Below are positions 1 through 8,042 of a DNA stretch of 64,000 bases, one piece after another. The notes below the pieces were generated by a model that saw only the letters and a list, made by a program, of their open reading frames with translations, was not told where the DNA came from and did no database searches. The number at the start of each line of letters is the position of its first letter. Within the stretch, counting starts at the first letter, position 1. Made by a program: the position numbers and the translations under genes. The DNA comes from Aquimarina sp. AU474. GTDB taxonomy: Bacteria > Bacteroidota > Bacteroidia > Flavobacteriales > Flavobacteriaceae. The DNA lies in assembly GCF_900312815.1 (NCBI RefSeq), contig NZ_OMPE01000006.1:1-64000 (forward strand). Reading direction: 5' to 3'.

Positions 1-118
1 AAAAGAATCTTGAATTACGTTTCTCATTATTTTCGATTTTATATGTATTTAATTTTTTGCTTGAAAAAGGGGAGTCCTGGCGCGGGTATCAGAGAACTCT
101 TTTTGATTAGAGGAACAA

Positions 119-3100
119 TCAGTAATTGACATATATCATTTTTGTCTCGTAGTCCAGCCCCGATTCGTTGTAGTCTATCACACATACATAGGAGCCAACT
201 GGTACTCGCCCGCCTTTATGGGTGCCGTCCCAACCATCGCCCGGTCCCCCATAATGAGCGCTGAACAGCAAGCGTTGGCTTAGGTCATATATCTTCACTA
301 CGTTGTTCCCATACGCTTCAAGGCCCTCGATCACCAAGGTATCGCCAATGCCATCGCCGTTAGGAGAAAACCCTCTATTGAAATCCATAAGCGGCTCCTT
401 AGAGTTACTACAATTCCCGGTAGCAACGGTCACGATCTGCCCACAAGAAGCGGTATTTCCGGCATCATCAGTTACAATCCAGGTCACGGTAGTTTCTCCG
501 ATACCGAACTCATAGGTATCGGGATCTATATCTGTACCATTTACCTGGGCAACAACAGTGGTAACAGAACAGTTGTCGGCGGTAACAGGGGTTCCAAGGT
601 CGACAGTAGTGGTACAATCGCCAGTACCATTATCAGAAGCATTGGCCTCCACATCGGCGGCACATGTTATTGTTGGAGCAATAGTATCCACAACAGCTAC
701 GTTTACCAGCTGTGCCGCCAGATAGGATAAACTGTTTGTGCCCATGACCATATTGGCCGGTACATTGATGGTAATGTTGCCATCACAGAGCAACTCGGGT
801 ACAATGGTAACGGTATATGTCGATCCGCTCCCCGTAAAGTCGCTTACCATGGCATTAGCAACTTGGATACCGCACAACCCAAAATCCGTGACCTCATCAT
901 CGAATCTAATGTTTACCGTAAAGGGTTCTGAACCATCCACATTTTGCGGGGCATCAATAGTTGGCCTAGGAGGAGTACTGCCATCCGATATGGATCTAAA
1001 CCCACTCCATCCATTATCCAAATAAGCTTGTCTGGTGTCCATGGGCACTACAAGGTCTATTTGGTGACGGTTTGCATTTACAAAAGCAATTGCATCGAGT
1101 GCCGGTGGGGTATTGGCCCCTACTGTCACCAGGTCAAGGGTCGGATTGTTATAAAAGGCCTGAGACCCTATACTTTGAACACTGCCCGGTATGGTCACCT
1201 CTGTCAATAGGTTATCACTAAAAGCCATTTCCCCAATACTGGTGACACTGGATGGAATCTCAACACTAACCAGTTCGTTGTTTTGAAAAGCTTCTTCCCC
1301 GATAGCGATCACATCGTAGGTGTTCCCGCCATGATCCACCGTTTCGGGGATGATGACCGCTGTGGTTGTATCGCTATAGTCGACTACCATTACTTCTCTT
1401 GAAGAGGTAATGGCGTATTTGATGCCATCAATGGTAAAGTTTCCGAAGCTGATGGACCTGAACCCGCCCCACCCATTGTCCAAATAGGTCTGTCTGCTGC
1501 CCATGGGCACCACAACGTCTATTTGGTCACGGTCCGCATCTGAAAAGGCATCCTTATGGAGCGCTGGGGGATCGTTGGCCTCTACCGTTACCAAACGAAG
1601 ATCCGGGTTGTCCTCAAAAGCATACAACTCTATGGCTGTCACATTGCTAGATATGGTCACCTCTGTCAATTTGTTGGAGGAATAGGCCCATCTTGTAATC
1701 CTACTCACATTGCTCGGTATGGTCACACTGGTCAAGTTACTGTTCGAAAAAGCTCCCTCCTCGATACTGGTAACACTGTTGGGTATCTCAACACTTTCCA
1801 AGTTGTTGTTCAAAAAAGCACCCTCTCCGATACTGGTGACACCGGTAGGAATCTCGACACCGGTCAGTTGGTTATGTGCAAACGCATGATCTCCGATCTC
1901 GGTAACACCTTCAGGTATGGTGACCTCTGTCAATTGGTTGTCTGCAAAAGCACCTTTCCCGATCTTGGTGACACTTTCGGGAATGTGGACGGTGTTTAAT
2001 GTTCTGTCAATTGATTCCGGATCATCATCCCAAATCTTTGAATCCGTGTTCCGCATAGCATCATCCCCGATGGAGGTTACCAAATACTCCCCTCCAAAGT
2101 AGATTACCTTCGAGGGGATCTCCACGTGGCCCCCAGTGGGAACTCCATTAAGACCAATATGTCTGTGAAGCTCCACTTCATTGGGGGATGTCGATGTGAC
2201 TTCCCATATAAAGCCATTATTATTGTGTTCTTGTCCAATGAGCGAAAAGATATCATTAAAACCTGTCCACCCTGCATCTTTATAAGCTTGCACCTTGCCC
2301 TTGGGCACGATCACCTTTATTTTGTCGTGACGTTGTGGATACTCAAAGGCATCTTCATCGAGCATTGGTGGATCTGTGGAATTCAATGTCACGCGATTAA
2401 GGTCTGGCGAATGAAAGGCCTGAAACCCGATTCTTTTTACATTGCCTTGTATGATAACCGTTAGCAACGCACCTATGCCGCGAAAAGCACCATCTCCTAT
2501 AGCGGTCACTGGATAGGTACTCCCATCAATCTCCACCGTTGGAGGAATGGTCATATTAAAGCCTACACCACCTGCATTACCAATCACCGTTACTTCGTTT
2601 GGAGTGTCAATAATTCCGTACCTAACGCCATCCAAGTTGGTGACTCCGGAGGTAATATTCTCGAACCCTAAGTCCTTCCAGCCTGCATCTTCATAAGCCT
2701 GCATACTACCAAAGGGCACCACAAGATCCATTTTTATAAAGCTCGGGCCGAGAGGATGGCTAAAGGCTGTTTCATCAATTTCTGGTGGTGGATTGCGATA
2801 GGACCTCACAATGGGAATGTTTTGGCTTCCAAAAAAAGCGCCAGGCCCAATATATTCAACATTGGCTGGTATGTTCAACTCTTCTATACTGTTTCCGGAA
2901 AAGCCCCACCTCCTTATATGAGTGACACTGTTCGGTATTTCTACCTCGGTCAATTTATTGTTAGTAAAAGCCCCAAGTCCAATAGTGGTTACTGTGTTGG
3001 GTATGGTGACACGGATTAGCCCCTTTCCTATAAAAGGTCGAATAACACCACCTTGAAAAGTATCGGTATCTTCTCCAATGAGGGTCACTGCATAGGTTTC

Positions 3101-3316
3101 GCCATTATGAAGGACCGTTCCGGGGATATCCACCTCTGTGGCCGAACCCTCATAAACCACGATCCTAACTTCGGCTGTAGTGATTGAAGTAATTTCGTAG
3201 GTGATGTTATCATCGGTAAATTGGTCTCCTACATTTTGACCATAAACACTAAAGCCTGCCAATACTATAAAGATGGCAGACATTATCAACTGTAACTGTT
3301 TTTCCATTTTTGACAT
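119..3316 (-). CDS. Secreted BspA-like leucine-rich-repeat protein with HYR domain and type IX sorting domain
   Basis: This 1065-residue protein begins with a signal peptide (about residues 1-27, ending VYGQ). Most of it is BspA/LRR_5-type repeats of the form 'VTIPxxVTxIGxxAFxxNxLTEV', broken several times by a conserved 'VVPxGxxQAYxDAGW' segment. It continues with an Ig-like segment, a HYR domain near residues 865-960 ('DTIAPTITC', 'TVTWIVTDDAGNTASC'), and a C-terminal gliding-motility/CHU_C-like sorting domain with 'FSPNGDGIGD'. Such proteins are exported by Sec, then displayed or released by the type IX system. Binding or adhesion is an inference; no catalytic residues are visible. Met4 is an alternative start. 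The gene is clearly richer in GC than everything to its right, suggesting transfer or unusual codon use. No gene is seen between it and base 1. Confidence 0.9.
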   Translation of the reverse strand: MSKMEKQLQLIMSAIFIVLAGFSVYGQNVGDQFTDDNITYEITSITTAEVRIVVYEGSATEVDIPGTVLHNGETYAVTLIGEDTDTFQGGVIRPFIGKGLIRVTIPNTVTTIGLGAFTNNKLTEVEIPNSVTHIRRWGFSGNSIEELNIPANVEYIGPGAFFGSQNIPIVRSYRNPPPEIDETAFSHPLGPSFIKMDLVVPFGSMQAYEDAGWKDLGFENITSGVTNLDGVRYGIIDTPNEVTVIGNAGGVGFNMTIPPTVEIDGSTYPVTAIGDGAFRGIGALLTVIIQGNVKRIGFQAFHSPDLNRVTLNSTDPPMLDEDAFEYPQRHDKIKVIVPKGKVQAYKDAGWTGFNDIFSLIGQEHNNNGFIWEVTSTSPNEVELHRHIGLNGVPTGGHVEIPSKVIYFGGEYLVTSIGDDAMRNTDSKIWDDDPESIDRTLNTVHIPESVTKIGKGAFADNQLTEVTIPEGVTEIGDHAFAHNQLTGVEIPTGVTSIGEGAFLNNNLESVEIPNSVTSIEEGAFSNSNLTSVTIPSNVSRITRWAYSSNKLTEVTISSNVTAIELYAFEDNPDLRLVTVEANDPPALHKDAFSDADRDQIDVVVPMGSRQTYLDNGWGGFRSISFGNFTIDGIKYAITSSREVMVVDYSDTTTAVIIPETVDHGGNTYDVIAIGEEAFQNNELVSVEIPSSVTSIGEMAFSDNLLTEVTIPGSVQSIGSQAFYNNPTLDLVTVGANTPPALDAIAFVNANRHQIDLVVPMDTRQAYLDNGWSGFRSISDGSTPPRPTIDAPQNVDGSEPFTVNIRFDDEVTDFGLCGIQVANAMVSDFTGSGSTYTVTIVPELLCDGNITINVPANMVMGTNSLSYLAAQLVNVAVVDTIAPTITCAADVEANASDNGTGDCTTTVDLGTPVTADNCSVTTVVAQVNGTDIDPDTYEFGIGETTVTWIVTDDAGNTASCGQIVTVATGNCSNSKEPLMDFNRGFSPNGDGIGDTLVIEGLEAYGNNVVKIYDLSQRLLFSAHYGGPGDGWDGTHKGGRVPVGSYVCVIDYNESGLDYETKMIYVNY

Positions 3317-3716
3317 TTTGTATGACTTTTTGAATATTATTTAAAAACAAAGAATGATCATATGAAGAAAACACCCAACAATTCGTGCTAAAACCAATTA
3401 AACAAGGGACATAACTGGGTACTTTTGGGATTTTAAAAAAGGGAATCAACCCGGTAGCAAAGTATTTTACTCGATCGAGATTAAATGCTCTAAGGCTAAG
3501 CTCGAGATAGCTTCTGAATTTATTTTCAGAATAATTTTATTTGAAGGAATAAGGAGATACGATATTTGGTTGTTGAAGATATCTTGAGACTAGCGTCATA
3601 CAATTCACTTGTTTTGTAAGGGCCTATACATTAAAATTAAACTTTGTAAGCTATTTCAATGTACTGAAAATCTAAAACCATGTAATAGTCTCTTGTAATT
3701 GTATACAGCGTTTGAG
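3317..3716. other. Intergenic stretch without a supported gene
   Basis: These 400 bases upstream of the LRR gene are AT-rich and contain no convincing ORF on either strand. The part next to the LRR start should hold its promoter. A weak Bacteroidota-like -7 (ATTCTTTG on the minus strand) can be seen about 35 bases before the start. I see nothing else. Confidence 0.5.
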
Positions 3717-3742
3717 CTAAACTGCGTTTTAATGCAGTTTAG
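3717..3742. repeat. Perfect 9-bp inverted repeat after the HNH remnant
   Basis: CTAAACTGC and GCAGTTTAG flank an 8-base loop. The hairpin overlaps the stop codon of the HNH-like remnant and is followed on the plus strand by a TTTTGTTGTA segment. The same TTGTTGTA motif ends the palindromes near 6810 and 16685, so this may be another member of that interspersed family rather than a simple terminator. Confidence 0.45.
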
Positions 3743-4050
3743 GTTTTGTTGTACTTAGTTTGCTCTATTACGATCTCTATGAGCTGTTTTGCTATTTTTA
3801 TTGGTCCTCTATCACTACACTTAACTGAATAATGGTCTGCATCCATTTCTCCATAACTATTAATTTTCCCGCCACAAAAACCACATTTTTTGTCTTTGTT
3901 TTATGCCATAATATTTGGTGTTGGGTTTCTGAAAAACTCTTTGTTTGTTTCGTTTATTTGTACATGGGACGATTAATTCTTTCAGGAAATTATTTCTATA
4001 AGTTTTATTTTGTTTCCTTCCATAAGCCTTACCACCAAAGAACGGGCCTT
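3739..4050 (-). pseudogene. Decayed HNH-endonuclease-like remnant
   Basis: No intact ORF exists here, but the minus strand encodes a C-terminal fragment reading 'KCGFCGGKINSYGEMDADHY' followed by 'SVKCSDRG' and about 25 more residues to a stop at 3739. A CxxC pair followed by a D-x-D-H motif is typical of HNH nucleases. The second zinc pair and the start are missing. Just upstream the frame meets a stop, and a basic reading ('GPFFGGKAYGRKQNK') continues in another frame up to about 4050, consistent with a frameshifted, truncated gene. The original nuclease family cannot be told. Confidence 0.4.
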
Positions 4051-4092
4051 TGACAATCCATTATGCCAGATGAACTAGTCTATACACAAGGT

Positions 4093-5748
4093 CTATTTCA
4101 GTAACCTTCTCAGAATTTTTCCAACATTGGACTTCGGCAACTCATCCCTAAAGTGAATCACCTTAGGTACTTTGTATTTGGTTAAATTATCTCTACAAGT
4201 TTTGATAACCTCTTCTTTGGTTAAAGAGTCGTCTTTTTTCACAATGAAGGCTTGAACGTATTCTATTCCGTCATCATTTTTACCACCACAAACACCTACT
4301 TCTAATACCTTAGGATTTTCAGTAATTGCTTTTTCTACTTCACTTGGATATACGTTAAATCCTGAAACCAAGACCATTTCTTTTTTCCGATCAACTATTT
4401 TAAAAAAGCCATCTTCATCCATTATCCCAACATCACCCGTGAGGAAATATTCTTCATGCATGCAATTGGCGGTTTCTTCAATCCTGTTCCAATAACCCTT
4501 CATTACCTGTGGGCCTTTGATTCCGATTTCACCCTTTTCACCTTGGGCAACTTCAGCTCTACTATCATCAAAAATCTTGATATCCGTATTCGGAAGAGGC
4601 AAGCCTATTGTACCCACCTTGTGTGTTCCCCCAACCGGATTAATCGTAGCTGCAGGACTCGTTTCAGATAAGCCATATGCTTCTAGAAGAGGACTATTCG
4701 TAACTTTCTCCCATTCAGCGGCGACGACGTCTTGAACAGCCATCCCACCCCCAAGAGCCATCTTAAGAGAGCTAAAATCTAGACTACGGAAGGTTTCCTG
4801 GTTGAGCAATCCATTGAAAAGAGTATTTACTCCGGTGATAAAAGTGAAGGGGTTTTTCTTGAGGTCTTTACAAAAACTTTTCATATCCCGTGGATTGGTG
4901 ATCAAAATGTTTTTTGCCCCATATCTAAAGAAGACAACACAATTTGCTGTTAAGGCAAAAATGTGGTACATGGGAAGAGCAGTGATGATGGTTTCCTGTC
5001 CCTCCTTAAACTTATGTCCAATCCAGGCCTCTACTTGTAGCACATTAGCGCATATGTTTCCGTGAGATAGCGTAGCTCCTTTTGAAACTCCTGTTGTACC
5101 ACCCGTGTATTGAAGAAAAGCATGATCCTCTTTCCCTAGAGAAACTGCTGCGCCTTTCTTTCCTTTACAATCTTTAAAAATTTGCTTTAGCGGTGTTGTA
5201 TCATTTAGGGTAAACGGGGGCACCATTTTTTTTACTTTTCGAACGACAAAATTTGTGATAGCACCCTTTAATCCACCTAACATATCACCAATGGTCGTTG
5301 TGATAACTGTTTCTATTTCAGTTTCATCAAGAATTTGCTCAAGGTTATGAGCAAAATTTTCCAGAATTATAATAGCTTTTGCTCCTGAATCTTTATACTG
5401 GTGGCGCATCTCCTCTGCCGTATATAAAGGATTTGTATTTACGATTACCAAGCCGGCCTTCAAACAGGCAAAAATGGTTATTGGAAACTGAAGAAGGTTG
5501 GGCATTTGAAGTGCTATTCGGTCTCCTTTTTTTAGTTTCGTATTTTTTTGAAGGTGCCAAACAAGCGCATCTACACGTGCTGAAACTTCGTTAAAGCTCA
5601 TTTCGACATCCATGTTTTTGTAAGCGATTTTGTCACCAAAGTTTTTTACGGATTGCTCAAATATTTCAACAAGGTTATTGTATCTATTTAGCTCTATTGT
5701 TTTTGACACATCACTTGGGTAGGATTTGAACCATGGAAAATCACTCAT
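4093..5748 (-). CDS. Long-chain fatty-acid-CoA ligase (AMP-binding enzyme)
   Basis: This ANL-superfamily enzyme activates a fatty acid with ATP to an acyl-adenylate and transfers it to CoA. The P-loop-like motif 'YTGGTTGVSKGA', the 'YGLSETSP' motif, 'LTGDVG' and 'FFKIVDRKKEMVLVSGFNVYP' are all present, and it ends with the catalytic-lysine region 'LPKSNVGKILRR'. Its roughly 550 residues match FadD-type ligases. I place the start at the internal Met of 'MSDFPWFKSYP' because FadD proteins begin with this kind of sequence; the ORF could extend to 5772. It is monocistronic: an HNH remnant lies downstream and a palindromic repeat upstream. Substrate chain length is not visible. Confidence 0.9.
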   Translation of the reverse strand: MSDFPWFKSYPSDVSKTIELNRYNNLVEIFEQSVKNFGDKIAYKNMDVEMSFNEVSARVDALVWHLQKNTKLKKGDRIALQMPNLLQFPITIFACLKAGLVIVNTNPLYTAEEMRHQYKDSGAKAIIILENFAHNLEQILDETEIETVITTTIGDMLGGLKGAITNFVVRKVKKMVPPFTLNDTTPLKQIFKDCKGKKGAAVSLGKEDHAFLQYTGGTTGVSKGATLSHGNICANVLQVEAWIGHKFKEGQETIITALPMYHIFALTANCVVFFRYGAKNILITNPRDMKSFCKDLKKNPFTFITGVNTLFNGLLNQETFRSLDFSSLKMALGGGMAVQDVVAAEWEKVTNSPLLEAYGLSETSPAATINPVGGTHKVGTIGLPLPNTDIKIFDDSRAEVAQGEKGEIGIKGPQVMKGYWNRIEETANCMHEEYFLTGDVGIMDEDGFFKIVDRKKEMVLVSGFNVYPSEVEKAITENPKVLEVGVCGGKNDDGIEYVQAFIVKKDDSLTKEEVIKTCRDNLTKYKVPKVIHFRDELPKSNVGKILRRLLK

Positions 5749-5873
5749 ATTTTTTTTATTAATTAAGTACAACGGACTTGTGTATGAAACGTAGCGTATA
5801 AAAAGACACTAATTTTTCGGATTAACACAGAGCCGAATTTTTATATTTTGTTTTTAATTTTTCTCTTTTAATA

Positions 5874-5960
5874 CCAAATCAAAAGATTTGGCGGACATTA
5901 TAAAAATACACTAAACTTTGGGTTAAGCACCAAAACCCGTATTAATTATAGCCAATGTTG
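5874..5960. repeat. Interspersed palindromic element downstream of the 250-aa gene
   Basis: Two hairpins occur together: CCAAATC-AAAA-GATTTGG at 5874-5891 and GGGTT-N9-AACCC at 5920-5938, followed by a TGTTGTGTG segment that reaches the stop of the 250-aa gene. The arrangement resembles the element at 6745-6815 beyond the other end of that gene. From memory, similar palindromes are scattered between orphan genes in Flavobacteriaceae; this needs a genome search. Confidence 0.45.
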
Positions 5961-5968
5961 TGTGTAGT

Positions 5969-6721
5969 TTATTTTATGTCGCAATTTTTAAGTACATATT
6001 TCAATGTAAATCTTTCGAGATTTTCACTTACAATGAAATTTCGGACTCTTCGACTATCATTAATTGTATAAAATATTCTGTAAGCTCCTTTTGATAAAGC
6101 AAATTCAATTATCTGGTCATAGAAATATTGTCCATCTAATAATGGATTTCCATTTGTCTCACTGAGATGAATTTTTAAAGGAGATTTATCTTCATTTTCA
6201 AGTCCATTTTCATAAATTCCAATTGAATCATAATCTTTATCACCTTCACTAAATAAATCAATTGGTGTATTGTTCTTAAATAGTAAGCAGAGTCCGTGTT
6301 CACAATCATATTTGAAGTCAAATTCAATTAAAAAGTAAACAGAATCATACGATTCAAGTGGAGCTATTTCAATCCCTTTAACTCCGAAAATTTTTGAAAG
6401 TTCTGATTTGTTGTTTGCAATATCTTCCGCTTCAATGTCTATAGCTGATTTATATACAGGTAGAATCAAGTTTTGATAATAATTCCAAATACCGTCTAAA
6501 ATTGCAAATTCATTTTCTATAACAAACTCAAGTGCTTTTATTTGATTTTCTCTTGGAAATTCAGTATTGTTGAAAGATTCAATTCTGATTTTAATTTCAT
6601 CATTTTCTCTTGGATTCCAACAATAATAATTGAGTGTTTTTAGTATTTCGAAAGAGGGATTATTTGTAGGTTTATAACACCAATAATCTTCCCAGACTTC
6701 GTATTTCTCAAATTCTTTCAA
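5969..6721 (-). CDS. Hypothetical protein, cytosolic, 250 aa
   Basis: I do not recognise this protein. It has no signal peptide or membrane segment, is acidic and rich in aromatic residues, and starts 'MKEFEKYEVWEDYWCYKP'. The middle and C-terminal halves ('SVYFLIEFDFKYDCEHGLCL', then 'LFKNNTPIDLF') vaguely recall DUF6985-type domains found in small accessory genes; that is a weak impression. It stands alone, flanked on both sides by palindromic repeat elements (5874-5960 and 6745-6815), as if it were a movable single-gene unit. Its AT content is higher than that of the neighbouring acyl-CoA ligase. Confidence 0.7.
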   Translation of the reverse strand: MKEFEKYEVWEDYWCYKPTNNPSFEILKTLNYYCWNPRENDEIKIRIESFNNTEFPRENQIKALEFVIENEFAILDGIWNYYQNLILPVYKSAIDIEAEDIANNKSELSKIFGVKGIEIAPLESYDSVYFLIEFDFKYDCEHGLCLLFKNNTPIDLFSEGDKDYDSIGIYENGLENEDKSPLKIHLSETNGNPLLDGQYFYDQIIEFALSKGAYRIFYTINDSRRVRNFIVSENLERFTLKYVLKNCDIK

Positions 6722-6744
6722 TTAGGTTTGTTTTAATTACACAC

Positions 6745-6815
6745 AACGTTCTGTATAAGATGTCGTAGCCATCCCGCAGGGTGGCTATGCATTTTATACC
6801 TTGTTGTATGCCGTT
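6745..6815. repeat. Long imperfect palindrome (attC-like or interspersed repeat)
   Basis: The centre is TAGCCATCC-CGCA-GGGTGGCTA with one G-T mismatch. Outside it, TATAA pairs with TTATA and ACAAC with GTTGT, giving a cruciform of about 65 bases that ends TTGTTGTATGCC. The same terminal motif occurs in reverse complement at 16677-16690 on the far side of the restriction island. It resembles folded cassette-boundary sites but does not fit the canonical integron core (RYYYAAC/GTTRRRY), and no integrase is present here. Confidence 0.5.
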
Positions 6816-6832
6816 TTTATTTTTTCATTTCG

Positions 6833-6912
6833 TTTTTTCAGCGTTGGGGTAAACATACTCTTTGACAAGTTTTGGCACTTGCGGTTGGCTTTTTGAGCGA
6901 CTTGGCAATGTG
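6833..6912 (+). repeat. Left direct repeat bracketing the restriction island
   Basis: TTTTTTCAGC at 6833-6842 and TGCGGTTGGCTTTT at 6880-6893 recur in the same order, orientation and nearly the same spacing (38 versus 40 bases) at 16609-16617 and 16657-16670. Both copies continue to a TGTGTAT motif. The copy ends directly beside the stop codon of the HNH gene. Confidence 0.55.
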
Positions 6913-6917
6913 TATGG

Positions 6918-8042
6918 TTACTTTGGTGTCTCATTTTTGAATAATCCTTTAGTTTTACACTCCTCTAAAAAAACACTCTTAATAAAGCCATAACTGGATA
7001 AAGGAACTTTCTTAGCATCTTTCAATTGAGCCTTGTAATAAGATTCTGCATCATTAATTTCTGATAATTCCGTTGCATTCTCAAATTCATCAATGATAGA
7101 ATCAAACCAAGCTTTACCCTCGCTTGGACTGCATAAAAGAGCTTTATACCTTTCTTCCATTCCAAAAACTCTTAACCATGTATCAACATGTTCGTCATAA
7201 CCAGTCGCTTCTATCTTTAGATCGATTTCACTAGGCCTTAAATTAATTATGTCTTTGGATTTCAAGTCAATCTTTATTTCAATGTTAGGATGTGATTTGG
7301 CATATGGAAAGAAGGCTAAACTCCGATGAGTTTCTTTAATTAATGGGTCTATTTTTTTTACATCATTATTGTAAATAGGAACCTTGGACAGCTTGTATGT
7401 TGAATTACACTCGTGACACATAGGTGCTAGGTTCTTAAAATTCAAACTATTAAAAGGGTATAGTCCTTTTGGAATGTAATGATCATAAGCTTCTCGATAG
7501 CTATGGTTGTTCCCTTTAAGATGATTGATCCCGCAAAATGGACAAACCTCTTTATTGTTTGCCTCCATAAACTTAACATCATACTCTGCAATCAATTTAT
7601 CATTTAAAAAGCCGAAAACTTTCAAATTAAAAGGAGAACTGCTCCCATAAATTCTGCCATAGAACGATTTTAATGCTTTAGCTAGATCTGGGTATTGTCT
7701 TTCTATATCATCATAAGTAATAGGTAAAGAGGATTTGTCTTCACACAATTTCTTTATATTGTTATTTGCCTTATATGCTTTGATCAGGTCTTTCTTAAAT
7801 TTATCGTCTTTAATCTTTACAAACTCATCGAAAATCCAAGCTATTCTCCCATTAAAGAAATTTCCCCACTCGGTATCGTCAATTTCCAGTTGAATACAAA
7901 TGTCGTACAGCTCCTTATTGCCTTTAAGCTTTCTATAATTGAAATTTCCTTTAGCAACAATCCAAACGTTATGGAATAAAAAGTCCAGATACTCCTGAAG
8001 TTTTTCAATATGATGTGGTATATGCTTGTAGGTAAATAACAT
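6918..8042 (-). CDS. HNH endonuclease, PtuB-like, last gene of the restriction operon
   Basis: A 374-residue protein with an HNH nuclease core at about residues 166-214: zinc pair C167/C170 ('CPFCG'), the catalytic 'YDHYIPKGLYP' with D187-H188, and a second pair C209/C212 ('CHECN'). HNH domains cut DNA (or RNA) with a metal ion. The 'DHYxPKxxYP...NLAPMCxxCN' layout recalls the PtuB nuclease of Septu and retron-Ec78 defence systems, although this protein has longer N- and C-terminal parts (about 160 residues each). Its start overlaps the stop of the ATPase gene (TAATG), so the two are translationally coupled. I infer that it is the effector of an ATPase-nuclease defence module attached to the type I system. 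Target and trigger are unknown. Confidence 0.8.
   Translation of the reverse strand: MLFTYKHIPHHIEKLQEYLDFLFHNVWIVAKGNFNYRKLKGNKELYDICIQLEIDDTEWGNFFNGRIAWIFDEFVKIKDDKFKKDLIKAYKANNNIKKLCEDKSSLPITYDDIERQYPDLAKALKSFYGRIYGSSSPFNLKVFGFLNDKLIAEYDVKFMEANNKEVCPFCGINHLKGNNHSYREAYDHYIPKGLYPFNSLNFKNLAPMCHECNSTYKLSKVPIYNNDVKKIDPLIKETHRSLAFFPYAKSHPNIEIKIDLKSKDIINLRPSEIDLKIEATGYDEHVDTWLRVFGMEERYKALLCSPSEGKAWFDSIIDEFENATELSEINDAESYYKAQLKDAKKVPLSSYGFIKSVFLEECKTKGLFKNETPK

Noticed and set aside
303-3019. Several plus-strand ORFs of 60-147 codons opposite the LRR gene
   Set aside because: They are antisense shadows of a repetitive, GC-richer coding region; none has a signal, domain or start context.
3832-4053. 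Plus-strand ORF of 73 codons
   Set aside because: It is aromatic-rich and lacks family features, while the opposite strand carries a clear HNH fragment, so this ORF is a by-product of that remnant.
6745-6815. Canonical integron attC site
   Set aside because: The palindrome is attC-like in shape, but the ends do not fit RYYYAAC/GTTRRRY and there is no integrase nearby, so I call it only an interspersed palindrome.
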